A stretch of 64,000 bases of DNA from Isoetes taiwanensis (GCA_021234155.1 JAJEKV010000023.1:2844557-2908556), one strand, 5' to 3'; positions 11,404 through 23,298 are shown, counted from the stretch's first letter. Numbers and translations: made by a program. Notes: generated by a model from the letters alone, not told the origin.

Positions 11404-11640
11404 TATAATCAAGTCTGCTGCATATATCATGGAGCTATACTTGATTATATAGCTCCATGATATAGAATCTCCACGATACCCAATCATTGTATCTCCGCGA
11501 TACAATGATTGGGTATATCATTGTATCGCGGAGATACAATGATTGGGTATCGTGGAGATTCTATATCATGGAGCTATAATCAAGTACTACCGCGGAGGTA
11601 CAAGGGTATATTGTACTGCGGAGGTACGCGGATATCCATA
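11373..11640. repeat. Cluster of nested and adjacent palindromes
   Basis: Arms at 11373-11392 and 11404-11423 are perfect 20-bp complements. A second palindrome (tatcatggagctata with its complement) spans about 11427-11465. The largest pairs 11439-11510 with 11514-11585 almost perfectly over about 70 bp and contains further self-complementary words (tatctccgcgataca). Just beyond lie two copies of gcggaggtac (11592 and 11619). All arms are built from variants of one roughly 16-base word, nnctccncgata. See findings. Confidence 0.85.
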
Positions 11641-12640
11641 ACTGTTGATTACGTTTGCAGAACTAGGGAACTCTTCAATGTAATTTGTTTTGGGAGCAAT
11701 CACCTTGAGAAGGGATGGACCCATCTCAAGTGCGTTCAAGAGATCGCGGACGATCTTCTTTAAGAAGGGATGGAACTGATATGGAGCATGCTAGGGGGAG
11801 TGGCCCAGAGAATTAAGGCAATGGGGCATAATGATATCAAGGGTTACAAGAATTGGCAAAAAGAGCAAGATAATACCTTCAAATACTATAAGCAAAGGAA
11901 TAGGGCAAATAATCTTCATGCAACTATATTTGCAAAAGGCGGATGATATTTTAAAGAAAAGGGAAGGTTCATGCAATTATTTTAGCAAAAGGGGGGGCGT
12001 TACCAGAATAGAAACAGGAACGTGGCCTTTAACAGAAGGGTAGAGCCGAACTGTAACAAAAAAGGGGAGAGCCGAACTGTAATAGCAGAGGCAGTCGATA
12101 GATTAAGGAAGCGGGAGGAGACTCTTGCTAAGGAATCCGGCACCAGCAACCGACTCTGCCCTTGGATTCGGCACCAGCAACTCAGATTCCGCTTGTGGCT
12201 TCCTAAATCTGACCTGCAGGGAGTTCGAGAGTGCTGCAGCTGAATCCGGTCCTCCTAGTTGCAATCCGACCTCAAATCCAACTGTAGGACTTGACAAAGT
12301 GTGGTTAACTGCAGGTTGTGGACATTTCAGACCAGGATCTAGTTGATGTTAGAGTGTTCGTGCTTGAAGTTTTAAGATTAGAAGCAACAAAAGCTGGAAC
12401 TGAGAGGAACATATGTATTGGGAAGTATGTAGGTGCATGAGTCACCTCGTACTTAAATCACTGTATATCTTTCTTATGTACATAATTGTTATTGTAACCT
12501 CGATTCATTTCAATGAAAATTCATATTCAATTCATCTCACAAATAAAGGAATCAAGTGTTTCAGAAGAATTCAAATCTTCAAAAGAAATCAAGACAAACT
12601 CATTTTCACAGCTGAAGCACAAAACTTCACATGAGTTCTG
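11641..12640. other. No supported gene; possible decayed LTR-element tail
   Basis: Short repeated phrases occur (gagccgaactgtaa at 12045 and 12070; aaatcc or attcggcaccagcaac near 12,135 and 12,165). The A/T-rich end from 12,410 resembles an LTR or polyadenylation region. I find no matching second copy and no protein domain. Confidence 0.35.
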
Positions 12641-12649
12641 AAAACTACA

Positions 12650-14480
12650 GAATGGTTTTACATTTCATCATCATCAGAAAGAACTTCGGGTAAATTCTAT
12701 AAAATTTTCTCCTCATCTAAAGGATCCAGCCTATATACAGTCCTGTTTTGACGTTTAGTTGGTGGCATGTGAAGTCTGATTGCACAGATCTGTGTTGTGA
12801 ATACTATGCCTAAGGCGTTTTTCTTGCAAAAGATCATAGCCGACGGTTGATCTTGCCCTTCTTGTAATACATACCTTCTATGACACTATCACCGGCGAGG
12901 TACCATGTTCCATTGAGTTGGAAGTCTTTCTCCACTATCCATTTTGGTTTTGTGCACATCAGAATCCAAAATTCAGAACCCTCATCATTCCCTTTCGGAG
13001 CAACGACAAAGAAAAATTATCACCAACTCTAAGTGCCTCTCGCTAACATCGTGGGATTGGAGGAGAACAAGGACTGCTGGATTTACGGTCCTCAATGTCG
13101 GCATGCACATTGGAGGATGGTACAATAACTTGAAGTTTCCAATTATCAACATAGTGCTTGTTCACACAACCGTCCCACATGCCATCCAAGCGATGGCTGC
13201 AAAAGCATGAAAGTTCCCTCGTGCAAACCGCAATGGAGATTCGTGATTGAATGCATGTACACAATGGATCTCGCCTAGTGTCCAAAATCCTTTCGCACCC
13301 CCATGCTTTCTTTCTATCTATATCCTCCACCTTGACTTCCCAAAAGAACCTTTTTATATTCTTCCTCTTACCGGTTTCAGATGTGTTCATCCACTTTCGG
13401 ATGTTCCACAAGTAAACATCTCTTCTACAACTTCTACCACTTCATGAGCATTATCCAATTTTATGTCAGCCAGATTTTAATTGCGCTTGTCTTAACCATC
13501 TCTTCAACTCAAGAAGCTTCGCCATCGTGTTCACCTTTCCCGTGGTTAGAACCAAAAATTCCACATCATATAGACATCGTTAATCGTTTGTGTATTAGCC
13601 ACAAAGTAAAATGGTCTAGAAGCCTTGAATTGAGATGCTACACCATCCGAAAACACATAATGTCTCTTTGGCACCCTTCCTTTCTCGCCCGTGATATTTG
13701 TGGTGCTTCATGAAGCGGTGTTGCACCTGAACAAAGTATCGTGTTCCCTATCATCCGATACATAGTAATGTGTTTCCTTGATAATCTCATCCGCCCATTG
13801 AAGTCGCATCTTGATATGTTATTTGAACCAAAATGGTAATCGTTATTGACCCAAATACGACGATTGCACCTCCTCTTGTTCCTTGAATGTATAGTTCTCT
13901 CGCAAAATCCACTACCGAGAGACATGCATCTGCCGAGATTCTCCGTTCCTTAAAACTGTTTTGCCCGCCATTGGTACCTGAAATTATGCGGTGGAAAGAT
14001 TTTTAGACGCTTTAGGTTTATCCGAGGAAGCTCCTTGGGTTACATCTCATTGTCTTGATGAGTCAGTCTCCTACGTAACTTCGAGACGTTGTCTTTTTCA
14101 TAGTCAATGTACTCCCATTTCACTTTCCTACGCCACTTCCTTCCATGGGACCAGTCTGAAACTTCTTGATTCCACACAGCTCACAATTTCCAAGGATGCA
14201 CGCCTTCTTGTGAAACTCATCTAATTCACTCTTTGGACACAATATAGATCTCCACAAGCTTCCTGTACTTGCAATTTTATGCTGGTGTGCCCTGCATTGA
14301 CCAAGTTCATGTGATCTACAAACATCGCAGTGCAAGTGCAATTCTTTCTGATGTTTGGTTCTCATCCCATTGAGTCCATTCACTAGCATTTGCATCCTCA
14401 CGTCTTTGAATGCAACAACAACTATTGAAGTCCTTCAATTTCACAACAAACCAGGGGTTTTAGCTTCTCAAAAGCTCAAG
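12650..14480 (-). pseudogene. Transposase-like gene of a poorly characterised plant family, C-terminal half
   Basis: Read on the minus strand, blocks appear in the order I remember for a family common in seed-free plant genomes. First is a Cys-rich block LDEFHKKACILGNCELCGIK at about 14,225. Then come decayed blocks around 13,900-13,640. Then KRFFWEVKVEDIDRKKAW, with RELSCFCSHRLDGMWDGC and NKHYVDNWKLQVIVPS, at 13,350-13,100. Last is a terminal block GTWYLAGDSVIEGMYY near 12,890. Stops and frameshifts separate all blocks. The N-terminal half appears to lie at 16,390-17,000, with a satellite block and another ORF inserted between. Function as a DNA transposase is inferred, not shown. Confidence 0.5.
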
Positions 14481-14629
14481 ATCGAATCTTAATTTTTGGA
14501 TGTTGGTCCGTAAACCTCTTGAACAATAGCATCTCGCATGAAATGAACACTAAACCTGTTAGGATGTGTATACCACACCAAACCATGCACCATACCATGC
14601 CCCACACTCATCATATTCACCAGAACGAG

Positions 14630-15290
14630 CACTTTAGTGCTGTGTACATTACCACACACCACACCACACCCCACCACACACCACACCATTCACCACACAC
14701 CATACACCAAATGGTGGAGTGTGGAGTGGTGGTGTGTGTGTAGTGGTGTGTGGTGGTATGATGTGGTGTGGTGGAGGGGTGTGGTGGTGGTGGTGGTGGT
14801 GTGTGGTGTGGTGTGGTGGTGGTGGAGTGTGGTGGGGGTGTAGTGGTGGTGGTGGTGTGGTGTGGTGTGGTGTGGTGTTGTGGATTGTGGTGTGATGTGG
14901 TGTGGTGGAGTGTGATGGTGGTGATGGAGGGGTGTGGTGTGGTATATGGCTGAGTGTGTTGGTGGTGAAGTGTGGTGGTGGTGGAGTGTGTGGTGGTGGT
15001 GGTGGAGGGTGTGGCGTGGGATGTGGCGGGATGTGTGTGCATGTGGTGGTAATGTGGTGGTCGCAAAGATGTGGTGGTAGTCTATGGTGGTGGGATAGAT
15101 GATGGGGCGAGGGGGGAGAATAAATAAAATTGAATCCACACATATCATACATTAACATGCACACACCCACATGACACCATGGACATAACGCACCCCACAC
15201 CACACCACACCACACCACACCATCACGACACCACACCACACCATCACGACACAACACATCACATCACATCACATCACATCACTTTTATCC
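14630..15290. repeat. CCACAC / GTGGTG strand-switching satellite
   Basis: About 80 bp of CCACAC-type repeats (14,640-14,710) change at about 14,715 into about 340 bp of GTGGTG-type repeats (to about 15,065). After a 110-bp gap, CACACC-type repeats return at 15,180-15,250, ending in an ACATC array to about 15,280. The opposed halves can pair as a long imperfect hairpin. The long Thr/His/Pro or Gly/Val ORFs here are composition artefacts. Confidence 0.85.
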
Positions 15291-15512
15291 TATTTCGTCT
15301 GACATAAAAAATCTGCCTAGCCTGCTCTCATAAACACTTCTGAAATTCGTACACCCTGATAATAATTACATTCCTCTTCTAATCATTAGAAAAGGATCTG
15401 GGTCCTAAATCCTGTTCCTACGTCTGATTTTTGGCGTTTCATTCCTAATTCGAACAAGTTCATTCCGGCAACATGGTAGGAGGGATGTTCAGAGATCATT
15501 ACGGCTATTAGG

Positions 15513-15944
15513 GTGAGCGAGGAGGGCATTCGACACATGTTAAACAGGGCTCGTGATCAATCTCTGAAGGTGGATATGCCTAAATCCACCTTCTTTGCTG
15601 ATTTCGAATCCAACCTAAAGGCATACAACAGACTGGATGCTAGGCCTTCAATGGCTATGCTTGGAGTCAGATTGACAGGAAGTGAGCTCTTAGACAAGGT
15701 CCATGAGCTTATGTTACATGCTGCTGCAAGGGCAGCTAGTTTATTTGTTCTCTGTCACTTGTCCGCTCTGACTCTGCAACAACGGGAATTACTGGTAGGG
15801 TTGCGTTCTTACCACCAGGGGATGCAGGAAGCACTGGCAAACCTCATCCTGTTAAATTCTAGCTTAGATGCTTTAGTGCAGAAAACAATAATTTTGGATG
15901 CACCAGTTCTCGAGCCAGTCATACCAGCATTTCCTGTTGCTTAG
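15513..15944 (+). CDS. Unknown helical protein ORF between two halves of a transposase remnant
   Basis: The frame is open from about 15,490 (a TAG lies just upstream) to a TAG at 15,942-15,944. The stated start is a GTG that follows the in-frame stretch EIITAIR, so the true start may be upstream or on another exon. The 140-odd residues are mixed and Leu/Ala-rich (ELLDKVHELMLHAAARAASL), as in a soluble alpha-helical protein, with no membrane segment. It has more protein-like composition than its surroundings. I recognise no family. It could be transposon cargo, a gag fragment or a retained host exon. Confidence 0.4.
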   Translation: MSEEGIRHMLNRARDQSLKVDMPKSTFFADFESNLKAYNRLDARPSMAMLGVRLTGSELLDKVHELMLHAAARAASLFVLCHLSALTLQQRELLVGLRSYHQGMQEALANLILLNSSLDALVQKTIILDAPVLEPVIPAFPVA

Positions 15945-16389
15945 GAAATGCATGTAAATTTAGTTCTCGGGTACAGAGCTTTCAATGGAAAGCCAAATTT
16001 TGTAAAGCCAAATTTTGTAAGATCCTTTTTTTAATATATTATACTTTCCAACAGAGCTGTGCTTGAATCTGACAAAAAATTGTCTTTATTCAACAAAAAT
16101 TTGTATCTTAGGATCAGTTAGTTATCATTCTCAAATATTTTTAGACTGTACACACACCCAGTAAAGGAGTACTCAATTCTGTCATGTTCTAATAATATTC
16201 CAAACATTAAATATTGCATTTCAGACTAGAGTCAACTACACACAATTCACATGCTGCATACAGTACACCACAATCAATGTACAATACAATAACCACCGCA
16301 TGCACCACCACACTAAGCACCGTAACTAAGAAAACATGAATAACAGAAATAAACTAACATGTGATTCCTCCAGTTAGTGGGCAGCATGT
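15945..16389. other. AT-rich non-coding stretch
   Basis: No ORF, repeat or terminus is evident. The only structure is CA-rich wording near 16,225-16,320. Confidence 0.4.
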
Positions 16390-17275
16390 TCTTCTCTTAC
16401 ATTTCTCTCCAATCTTCTAGTTATAACATCCTTTGTGTTAGGAGACACTCTGGTGTTCTCAATCCAAAATTTTTGAATCTTTTCTATATGATCATCTGAA
16501 ATGCCCTCTTGTAAGAAACCCATTTCCCACCATTGTAATCGATCTCTTCCCTCTTTTTCTTTGCCTTTTGCAGGTTTCTTGGGTGAACACCTAATACCTT
16601 TCCAAGATCTCGCTGGCTGATTTTGTCACTTGTTTCAGAATCTGCACGGCGTGATAAGACATTGCAAGGCTGCTATTCTTGGCTGCTAGGCAGTCATTGC
16701 TGGTAGAGAGTTTGACAGTCTGCATGGAGTCCTAGAGGCTCCTTATAACGATGCTCTTGGCTTCCAAATCCTTTAATTCTTCACCTATGAATTTTTCCAA
16801 TGTTTTATCCCTCAAAAACTCAAGTAAAATTTCTTTCTACCAGATCCTTCTGCCAATTCTGCAAGCTCCAATTTCTCTTCTCCTCTTTTTTTCCTCTGGC
16901 GTCTTTTCTTCAACATTTCTTGTTCCTTGGTTCTTCTTCGTTTTCTCATGTCTGAAATGCCAGTTTGTGGACAGATTACCTCATTGACATCCATATCCAC
17001 AATGGATTGGAGCTTGTAGCAGGGAGGGAGCCAAAGAACAAGACGTAGGCAAAGAACAGGAAGGGGCCAAAGAATAGGAATTTGAATTTGAATTTTAGTT
17101 TTTGAAATTAGAATTTCCCCCACAAATTGGGACTCTATTCTTAAATAACGGCAGCTGAGGGGTGCCATAATTATACTTTCATACCACAAAAGTGGTGGAT
17201 GCAACGCCACATTTTGGGGGGACAGGGGGGACAGCCGAATTGGAACATCACAGCGTGCTTTTACCCATCTAATAG
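16390..17275 (-). pseudogene. Transposase-like gene, N-terminal part, with element terminus
   Basis: On the minus strand a leader containing MDVNEVICPQTGISDMRKRR begins near 17,000, followed by a strongly basic region (KKRRQRKKRGEEK). Then come KDLEAKSIVIRSL, TSNDCLAAKNSSLAMSY and a basic region with several stops to about 16,390. These phrases match my memory of the N-terminal part of the family whose C-terminal half lies at 12,650-14,480. Upstream of the gene, 17,160-17,275 holds a GC-rich terminus with gccacattttgg and cgtgcttttaccc. A closely similar terminus occurs at 46,390-46,480. Confidence 0.42.
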
Positions 17276-17283
17276 AACAAAAT

Positions 17284-18426
17284 ATGGAGGTTGATCAGGA
17301 AGATGAAGTCTTGAACGTGGTTACCAGACAACAAAGTCGTACTCAGCAATGTGAAATGTCTAACCATGATGTAGCGAAGTACCCACACATGCAGTCAAGA
17401 AATACAGTTGTACCACCAGCAAAGCATACAAAAATTCCCCCCAAAAGTAGTTTGAGAATGGCTGATTCAGCTGCAAAGATCAGTATAGACCATTAAGGAA
17501 CAACTTACCCATTCCACCCAAGAAAACGAAAGAAATCGAAGGGCCACATGATTTGGAAAGACTATTGAAAGACTCAAGTGTTCATATGGATTTGCTAACT
17601 TTGCTCAAAGTCTTCCCTTCGTATAAACAGAAACTGATGGATTTAATGGAGCAGAGTGGTGAGAGTTGTGTAAACAGTATGGAAAATGTTGATGAAGAAT
17701 GGTTAGTAAGTGCTATAATAGTGAATGAAACTGTAGAAGGCCCTGGTATTTTTCAATGTGGAGCTACAGTAAAGGGAAATCATTTGGAAAGAGTTTATGT
17801 AGACGGAGGCTCTAGTTCTAATGTCATGCCATACAATGTGATGATATGACTTGGACTCAAAGTAAACAAGTCTACCATGCAGACACTTCGAACATTTTCT
17901 GGTCATAAAGTCCAGCCCATTGGAATTGTAACAGATGTGGCAGTGATAGTTGAGGAGATAATGGTGGTAGCAAATTTTGTGGTGGTACCATCTTATGATG
18001 ACCCAAGTAAGCCCGCAAGATATTATTTGTTATTAGGTAGAAGATGGATGAATTCAGTTGATGCTAGACCAGTATGGAGCGAAGGCTATTGTAGTATCTC
18101 CAATGGAATGAGTGTTGTATATATATAACAGAGATTGGAAGATGAAAAACGATGACGAGAAGAATGAGAAAGCACTTCTCATAGAAATAGAGGACTTGAT
18201 GTCATATGAAGGGATGGGCAAATTTACCGTAAATAAAGAGATAATTCCAATGATGACATCCAATAACGTTGATAATCACTTACTAGTAAAGCATGTTGTA
18301 GTAGTAAAGGAGGATGGTGCTGAAAAACATGCATATTTATGGTTTGATGGTTGGATCTCCAAAGATGCAGTTAGCTTGCACGGAGAGAATGGAAGTGCTT
18401 GCAAAAAAAGGAAATATATTCCATGA
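17284..18426 (+). pseudogene. Ty3/gypsy gag-protease fragment
   Basis: A retropepsin-like region lies at about 17,700-18,130. It has VYVDGGSSSNVMPYNVM, where canonical retropepsins have D-T/S-G-S/A, and then a downstream YYLLLGRRWMNSVDARP corresponding to the ILG-R-W strand. Preceding ORFs (17,284-17,496 and 17,553 on) are probably the end of gag. A TGA at 17,847-17,849 splits the protease. A Lys/Glu-rich linker follows to 18,426, and no RT follows before the next element's leader, so this is an isolated remnant. Confidence 0.6.
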
Positions 18427-18464
18427 ATGTACATCCAACACAGTAGAATACTGAGCATTATTGG

Positions 18465-19066
18465 GCGGCCTAACTGTTAGTCCTATACCACCAGGCACAT
18501 GACTATTCTTAAGTTCCACGCAACAGGCCAGAAACAAGGGAGTAGGTCAAGAGTCAGGTAGCAGACCCACGCCCCCATCAAAGAAGAGAGCCAGAATGGA
18601 CAAATGACGGCCTCTGGGGAGTGCGGCCTTAATTTACCAGGATTCCAGGTACTAATAAAGGCGCTGCCAGATTCCCTGAATTCATGCGTTGATTCAGGAG
18701 TTGGTGACCGAGATCTGCCATCTACCTATTTTGGGCCCGAGGCCATTGTACTATATATATCAGTAGAGATAGATCTTGAGATTTTAAATGAGATTTTAGC
18801 CTTGTCTGCTTTATTCCTCTTGCTTGACGAGAGTTCATTGTATTCTGATCTATATTCAAGAAAGTCTTATTTGTGCACACTGTTTCTTTAGTCTTTGCTG
18901 TTTTTCTCTTTTCTTCTCGATCTCTTTGCAAAATCCCGCGTGACACTCAGCTAGGATTTCCCTGCTTGATTAAAGGGTTCATAGAGGGCTGTCTCGCAGG
19001 TGATCCCAAACCCAGACCCTAAACACTGTCGCCGCTGCCAGGTCTTAGTTATCTTTTCTTCCCTCA
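18465..19066 (+). repeat. Putative 5' LTR / leader of the second gypsy element
   Basis: A non-coding block directly upstream of a gypsy gag has a TATA-like ctatatatatcag at 18,750-18,762 and T-rich sequence with cttcttctcgatctct downstream, as in a plant LTR U3-R-U5. Exact ends are unknown and no second copy is found after the RNase H region, so this may be a solo or truncated arrangement. Confidence 0.4.
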
Positions 19067-19069
19067 AAG

Positions 19070-20874
19070 ATGTCTGCTCGTATCTTCACTTCAGAGGAAC
19101 TCCTCAGCCAAATTGCGGCTAGATTGGAATGCCATCAGCGCCGGGACATTGTTCATGAAATGTATGATCCTGACTATGTCATTGAAGGAGGTCGTGTCCG
19201 CTCATATGCTCAGTCGGCACTGCCTACCCCTCGTGTTAGTTCCAGGCCCGGGTCTCCCCCTACCTGTAAACACTTTTCTCAACCACAATCACCACATCAT
19301 ACCCATGTGCATCCACTCCTCATTATTTTCAAACTCCAGACATCACTTACATTCACATTCCTTCTCGCCATACTCCCTTGCCTTCACAGCCATCTTCTCC
19401 TCAGCATGGTATGGGCTATCCTCAGGTCTCTTTTGGCCCTTTTCATGTTCATGAATTCCAGTTCCAGTTTACAACATTACTGATCTCAAACTCAATGAGG
19501 ATGACACCCATGGCACCATGCCCGCTGATGCCCCTCTCTTAGGACCTCCAGGTTACATGGTCCCCACGCAACTACCTTGTTCGCAGCCCACGGCTGCGCC
19601 TCAAGGTTATGTTCCTACTTATGCTCCATCACTTTACACGCAAGTTCCAGTCCAGTTCCCTGTTCACAATCTCAAACTCACATATCCAATTTTTGGGAAT
19701 GTCAAAAGCAAGCCCCTTGATCAAAGTACTCAAGCTCACATGGAAGAATTTGAAGCTTTGGCTATTTTGAACGGCCATTCCCAGCCCCAACTTAAGTTCC
19801 ATATTTTCTCCACCACGCTGCGTAGCACTCCTCATCAGTGGCTCATGGCAAATAAAAGTCACTGGAAACAAAATTGGCAAGAGATGAAGACTACCTTTCT
19901 CTCTCATTATGGTACCACGGATGACGATCAACAGCTTCTTAAGCAGCTTAATGATCTCCGACAACAACCCATGGAGTCTGCTCGTGATTTTGCAGATTGT
20001 CTTCATATTCCCGTCAGCAAGCTTAAAGAATATCCCACGCAGAGCCAAATCTTGGTTTGGTTTCCGCAAAGTCTTCCTCCTGCTATACGTCTCATGACTG
20101 AGTATTTGTGCCCGAAGACATTGGATCAAGCCATTGAATTGGTCAATCATTCTGTCAACATGTCTTCCCGTGGTGTTCCCCTCACCGAGCTTCCCTTCAT
20201 GCCCCCTGTCATGTTCCTCAGAATATAGTACAACCTCATCAGTCAGCTCCTCCTCAACATAGTCAAATTTGGTGTCACATCTGCAAGTATCAAGGCCACC
20301 TTGCCAACGATGTAATTCTACCAATGGTCCTCCTCACTGCAAGCACTGCAACATGTGTAATCATACCACTGAAGAATGTACCTGTGCGCATCCTACACCC
20401 TTCAGGCAAAACATAGTCTTTCAAGTTCAAACCATGCCTCAACAATATCCACAGCAGCAGCAATATCAGCAACAACAATATCAACAATCTCAGCAACCTC
20501 AGCAATCTAGGGGTCAAAATTCACGCACTCCTTTCGATCCTTTCAAAGCTCAGTGCTGTCATTGTCAAGAATGGGATCACACCACCACGGCGTGCCCTCA
20601 ACTTTCTCAGGTCCAGGTTCAGCTCCCGGGCACCAATCAAACTGCCTCAGTTCGTCTCACTGCTTATCAATTGCCCTCGACCAGTTTTGAAGAAACCACC
20701 TTGGTCACCTCAACAACAACGACCTCAACAAGCAGCTGCGTCTGCAACTCTCGATCAACAGGCTCAAGAAGAAATATATCAAGCTCTCAATCCTTCGGTT
20801 CAACAATCAAATTAGGTTGGTCTGGTCTCATGCCAAACCCGGGGCTCACGCCCCTTGACGATCATACCTCATGA
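19070..20874 (+). pseudogene. Ty3/gypsy gag with two zinc knuckles, frameshifted
   Basis: Gag forms the particle and binds RNA. An ATG at 19,070 opens an N-terminal region. A frame change leads to the capsid-like part at 19,518-20,228, with MEEFEALAILNGHSQPQLKF, STPHQWLMANKSHWKQNW and ESARDFADCL, typical of plant retrotrans_gag. Another frame (20,269-20,874) carries two CCHC knuckles with CX2CX4HX4C spacing (CKHCNMCNHTTEEC and CCHCQEWDHTTTAC), separated by a Gln-rich run. At least three frame breaks mean no intact Gag is made. Confidence 0.8.
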
Positions 20875-21329
20875 TACGCACCCTGCTTTTGCCGTGGACA
20901 CTATCCTCATGAGGAACACAAGAAGGTCCATTTTGACCCTGATCTTGACAAGTTTATGCCTCATGTAATGCCTAAAGTGCGCTAGAGTATTCTCAAACTA
21001 CTGACATTGCGATCCGATCCAGCGTGTCGACATTTTCCCTGAAGAAGACACCCCTCAAGGTATTGTTGATGTAGCTGCCATCATGAAGCAACCATTAATC
21101 GACGACTCTTTTTCAGTACTTAGAGTGCTGAGCCACCAGTGGTATTTCAACCTCCTACTCACACCATCACAGAGACAGAAGTCATCTCGCATATTCAAAC
21201 TCCGAAAGTTGAAGTCATTGATCTAGAAGACAATCAACACATCCGGTTGGCTGCCCATCTTCCAAAAACTTATAAAGCTGTGCTCTCAGCCTTTTCAAGA
21301 AGTTCAAACATATCTTTGTGTGGAGCTAC

Positions 21330-22640
21330 AAAGACTTAAGAGGTATCAAGAAAGAACTGGGGGAACTGACCATTCCCACCAAACGAGATGCACGCCCAAT
21401 GTAGCAATGACAGTACAGGCTCAACCCCAATTATCGTGACCGTGTCAAAGCCGAAATAGATAAACTTCTAGCCGCTGGATTGATTTATGAGGTCAAGCAT
21501 TCAAACTAGGCGAGCCCAATTGTAATTGCTCTTAAGCATAATAGCAAAATACGTGTTTGTGTGGACTATCGAAAGCTCAATATGGCCACTGAACATGATT
21601 ATTTGCCGCTACCCTTCACAGATCAAGTTCTTGAAGAAGTAGCAGGCCATGAGATGTACTCCTTCATGGTTGGTTTCTCTGGCTATAATCAAATCTCTAT
21701 CAAGGTTGAGGATCAATTGAAAACTACATTCACCACGCTATGGGGCATTTTTGCCTACAAAGTGGTGCCTTTTGGATTATCCAATTCTTCCTCTAACTTT
21801 TCAACACATTATGCTTTCTGTTTTTCAAGATTACATAAAAGACAATGCCTTCCTGCAAGTTTTCCAGGATGACTTTTCTGCCTATAGTTCTATGGAAGAT
21901 CGTCTTGACAAATTGGAATTAGTTTTCCAAAATGTGATGCATCTGGTATCAATTTAAATCCAGAAAAGTGCACTTTTTATGTCACTTCAGGCATCCTTCT
22001 TGGCCACGTTGTGAGTAAAGATGGCATTACCACGGACCCTGCAAAAATCAGTTGTGTCCTCAAAGCTCAAGCACCTTCCAACATCAAGGAGACACGCTCA
22101 TTCTTGGGCAAGGTAAATTATTATGCAACCTTCATTTTAGGGCTCGCTGCCATTGCAGATCCCATTCATAAACTCACGGGTGATGAATCCCCTTGGGCTT
22201 GGAATCTCTAGGCGGATGCAACATTTCAGAAATTGAAGGTTCTGCTCACTCAAGCTCTTGTTCTTGTTCCACCTCAATAGGACAAACCTTTTCATGTTCA
22301 TGTTGATATTTCGGCCTTTGCCATAGGTGCTGTTCTTTCTCAAGAATATGATTCTCACACTGACAAGCCTATCATTATGCCGGCAGGAAACTTAATCCTG
22401 CTGAGAAAAATTATTCTGCCATGGAACGTGAAGCACTTGGACTCATATTTTGTATACAAAGGTTCCGTCATTATTTGTTGGGTAGCAAAATCAAGTTTTT
22501 TGTTGATCATCATGGAAGCTTTGATTACGAACATCTACTTTCTAGCTGAAAAGGAGACATTGGGTTCCGCAAGGGTGATTATATCTTGGGCAAGCATTTT
22601 TCCAGATTTCATCTTGCATTATTTGGGGATCGTGTAAAGC
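21330..22640 (+). pseudogene. Ty3/gypsy reverse transcriptase and RNase H, decayed
   Basis: The RT begins near 21,330 with YRLNPNYRDRVKAEIDKLL. It continues with VCVDYRKLN, then MVGFSGYNQI at motif A, where canonical copies have Asp in place of this Val. Next is PFGLSNSSSNF, and FQDDFSAYS keeps the DD of motif C. The connection region has LLGHVVSKDGI and FLGKVNYY. RNase H starts FHVHVDISAFAIGAVLSQE and then shifts frame. Premature stops include TAG at 22,209 and TAG at 22,278. Protease, integrase and the 3' LTR were not found, so the element is truncated at about 22,640. Confidence 0.82.
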
Positions 22641-22644
22641 ATTG

Positions 22645-23068
22645 GATAACATTCAATGAGTCTAACATACTAGACCCTACGGATTATAATAATGGTATAA
22701 TTCCACCCCAACGATAGTCCCAATGGTTTATAAACTGCACTAGAGGGAATTGAACTATAGAGCTTTATATTGTGCATCATCATATGCGACTAGCCCATGC
22801 TGCAACAGGCGTGTTTATGAGCAGGATTGTGGATGATAGTATTACACAAGTTCGACTTTAGTGCATGTACTTCCTTTGGAAAATGAAAAATAAACCCCGC
22901 AGATGTGTAACAAACAACTAATCTTATTGCATTCTATAGACTGTTAACGAATGTCAAATCTGGCGAATTTAGTTGTGGCAATGCACCATTTAGCTAAAAG
23001 AACGTGGTGTTTGGAATATAAACCAGTTTTCTGTAAATTTTAAGCATTATGATGCCATATTTTTATGT
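22645..23068. other. Non-coding stretch after the gypsy remnant
   Basis: A short readable phrase (MRLAHAATGVFMSRIVDDS near 22,790) might be a coding scrap, but it has no recognisable family and is followed by stops. Otherwise AT-rich. Confidence 0.3.
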
Positions 23069-23084
23069 CTTATGAATAATTATT

Positions 23085-23298
23085 ATTATTATTTTTTTTT
23101 TTTTGAGAGTAAGGGTAGATTTTTTCATTAATTAGATAAAGCCATACAAACCAATTGCCAAGCTTGAAGATAGCATGACGAAGGTGAAAATTTGATACTC
23201 ACAAGAGTTGAGCATCAGAGAGAACAAAAACAATTAGTGATAGTATCCAGCTAATAACAATGGTACCAACAGTAGTAGTATCAAATTATGTTATTGAT
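23085..23298 (-). mobile_element. 5'-truncated L1/SINE insertion with 16-bp target duplication
   Basis: tcttatgaataattat occurs at 23,069-23,084 and again at 23,299-23,314. Between them, read on the minus strand, about 190 bp end in ggctttatctaattaatg and ctacccttactctc followed by a poly(A) run (T run at 23,091-23,104) and AAT units. This is the usual form of a plant L1 3' end. The insert has no coding capacity. Confidence 0.8.

Noticed and set aside
14617-15257. Long Thr/His/Pro and Gly/Val ORFs in several frames
   Set aside because: All are products of the CCACAC/GTGGTG repeat, open in many frames on both strands.
19629-20324. 231-aa minus-strand ORF opposite gypsy gag
   Set aside because: The plus frame has clear gag and zinc-knuckle motifs. 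The minus ORF is a shadow.
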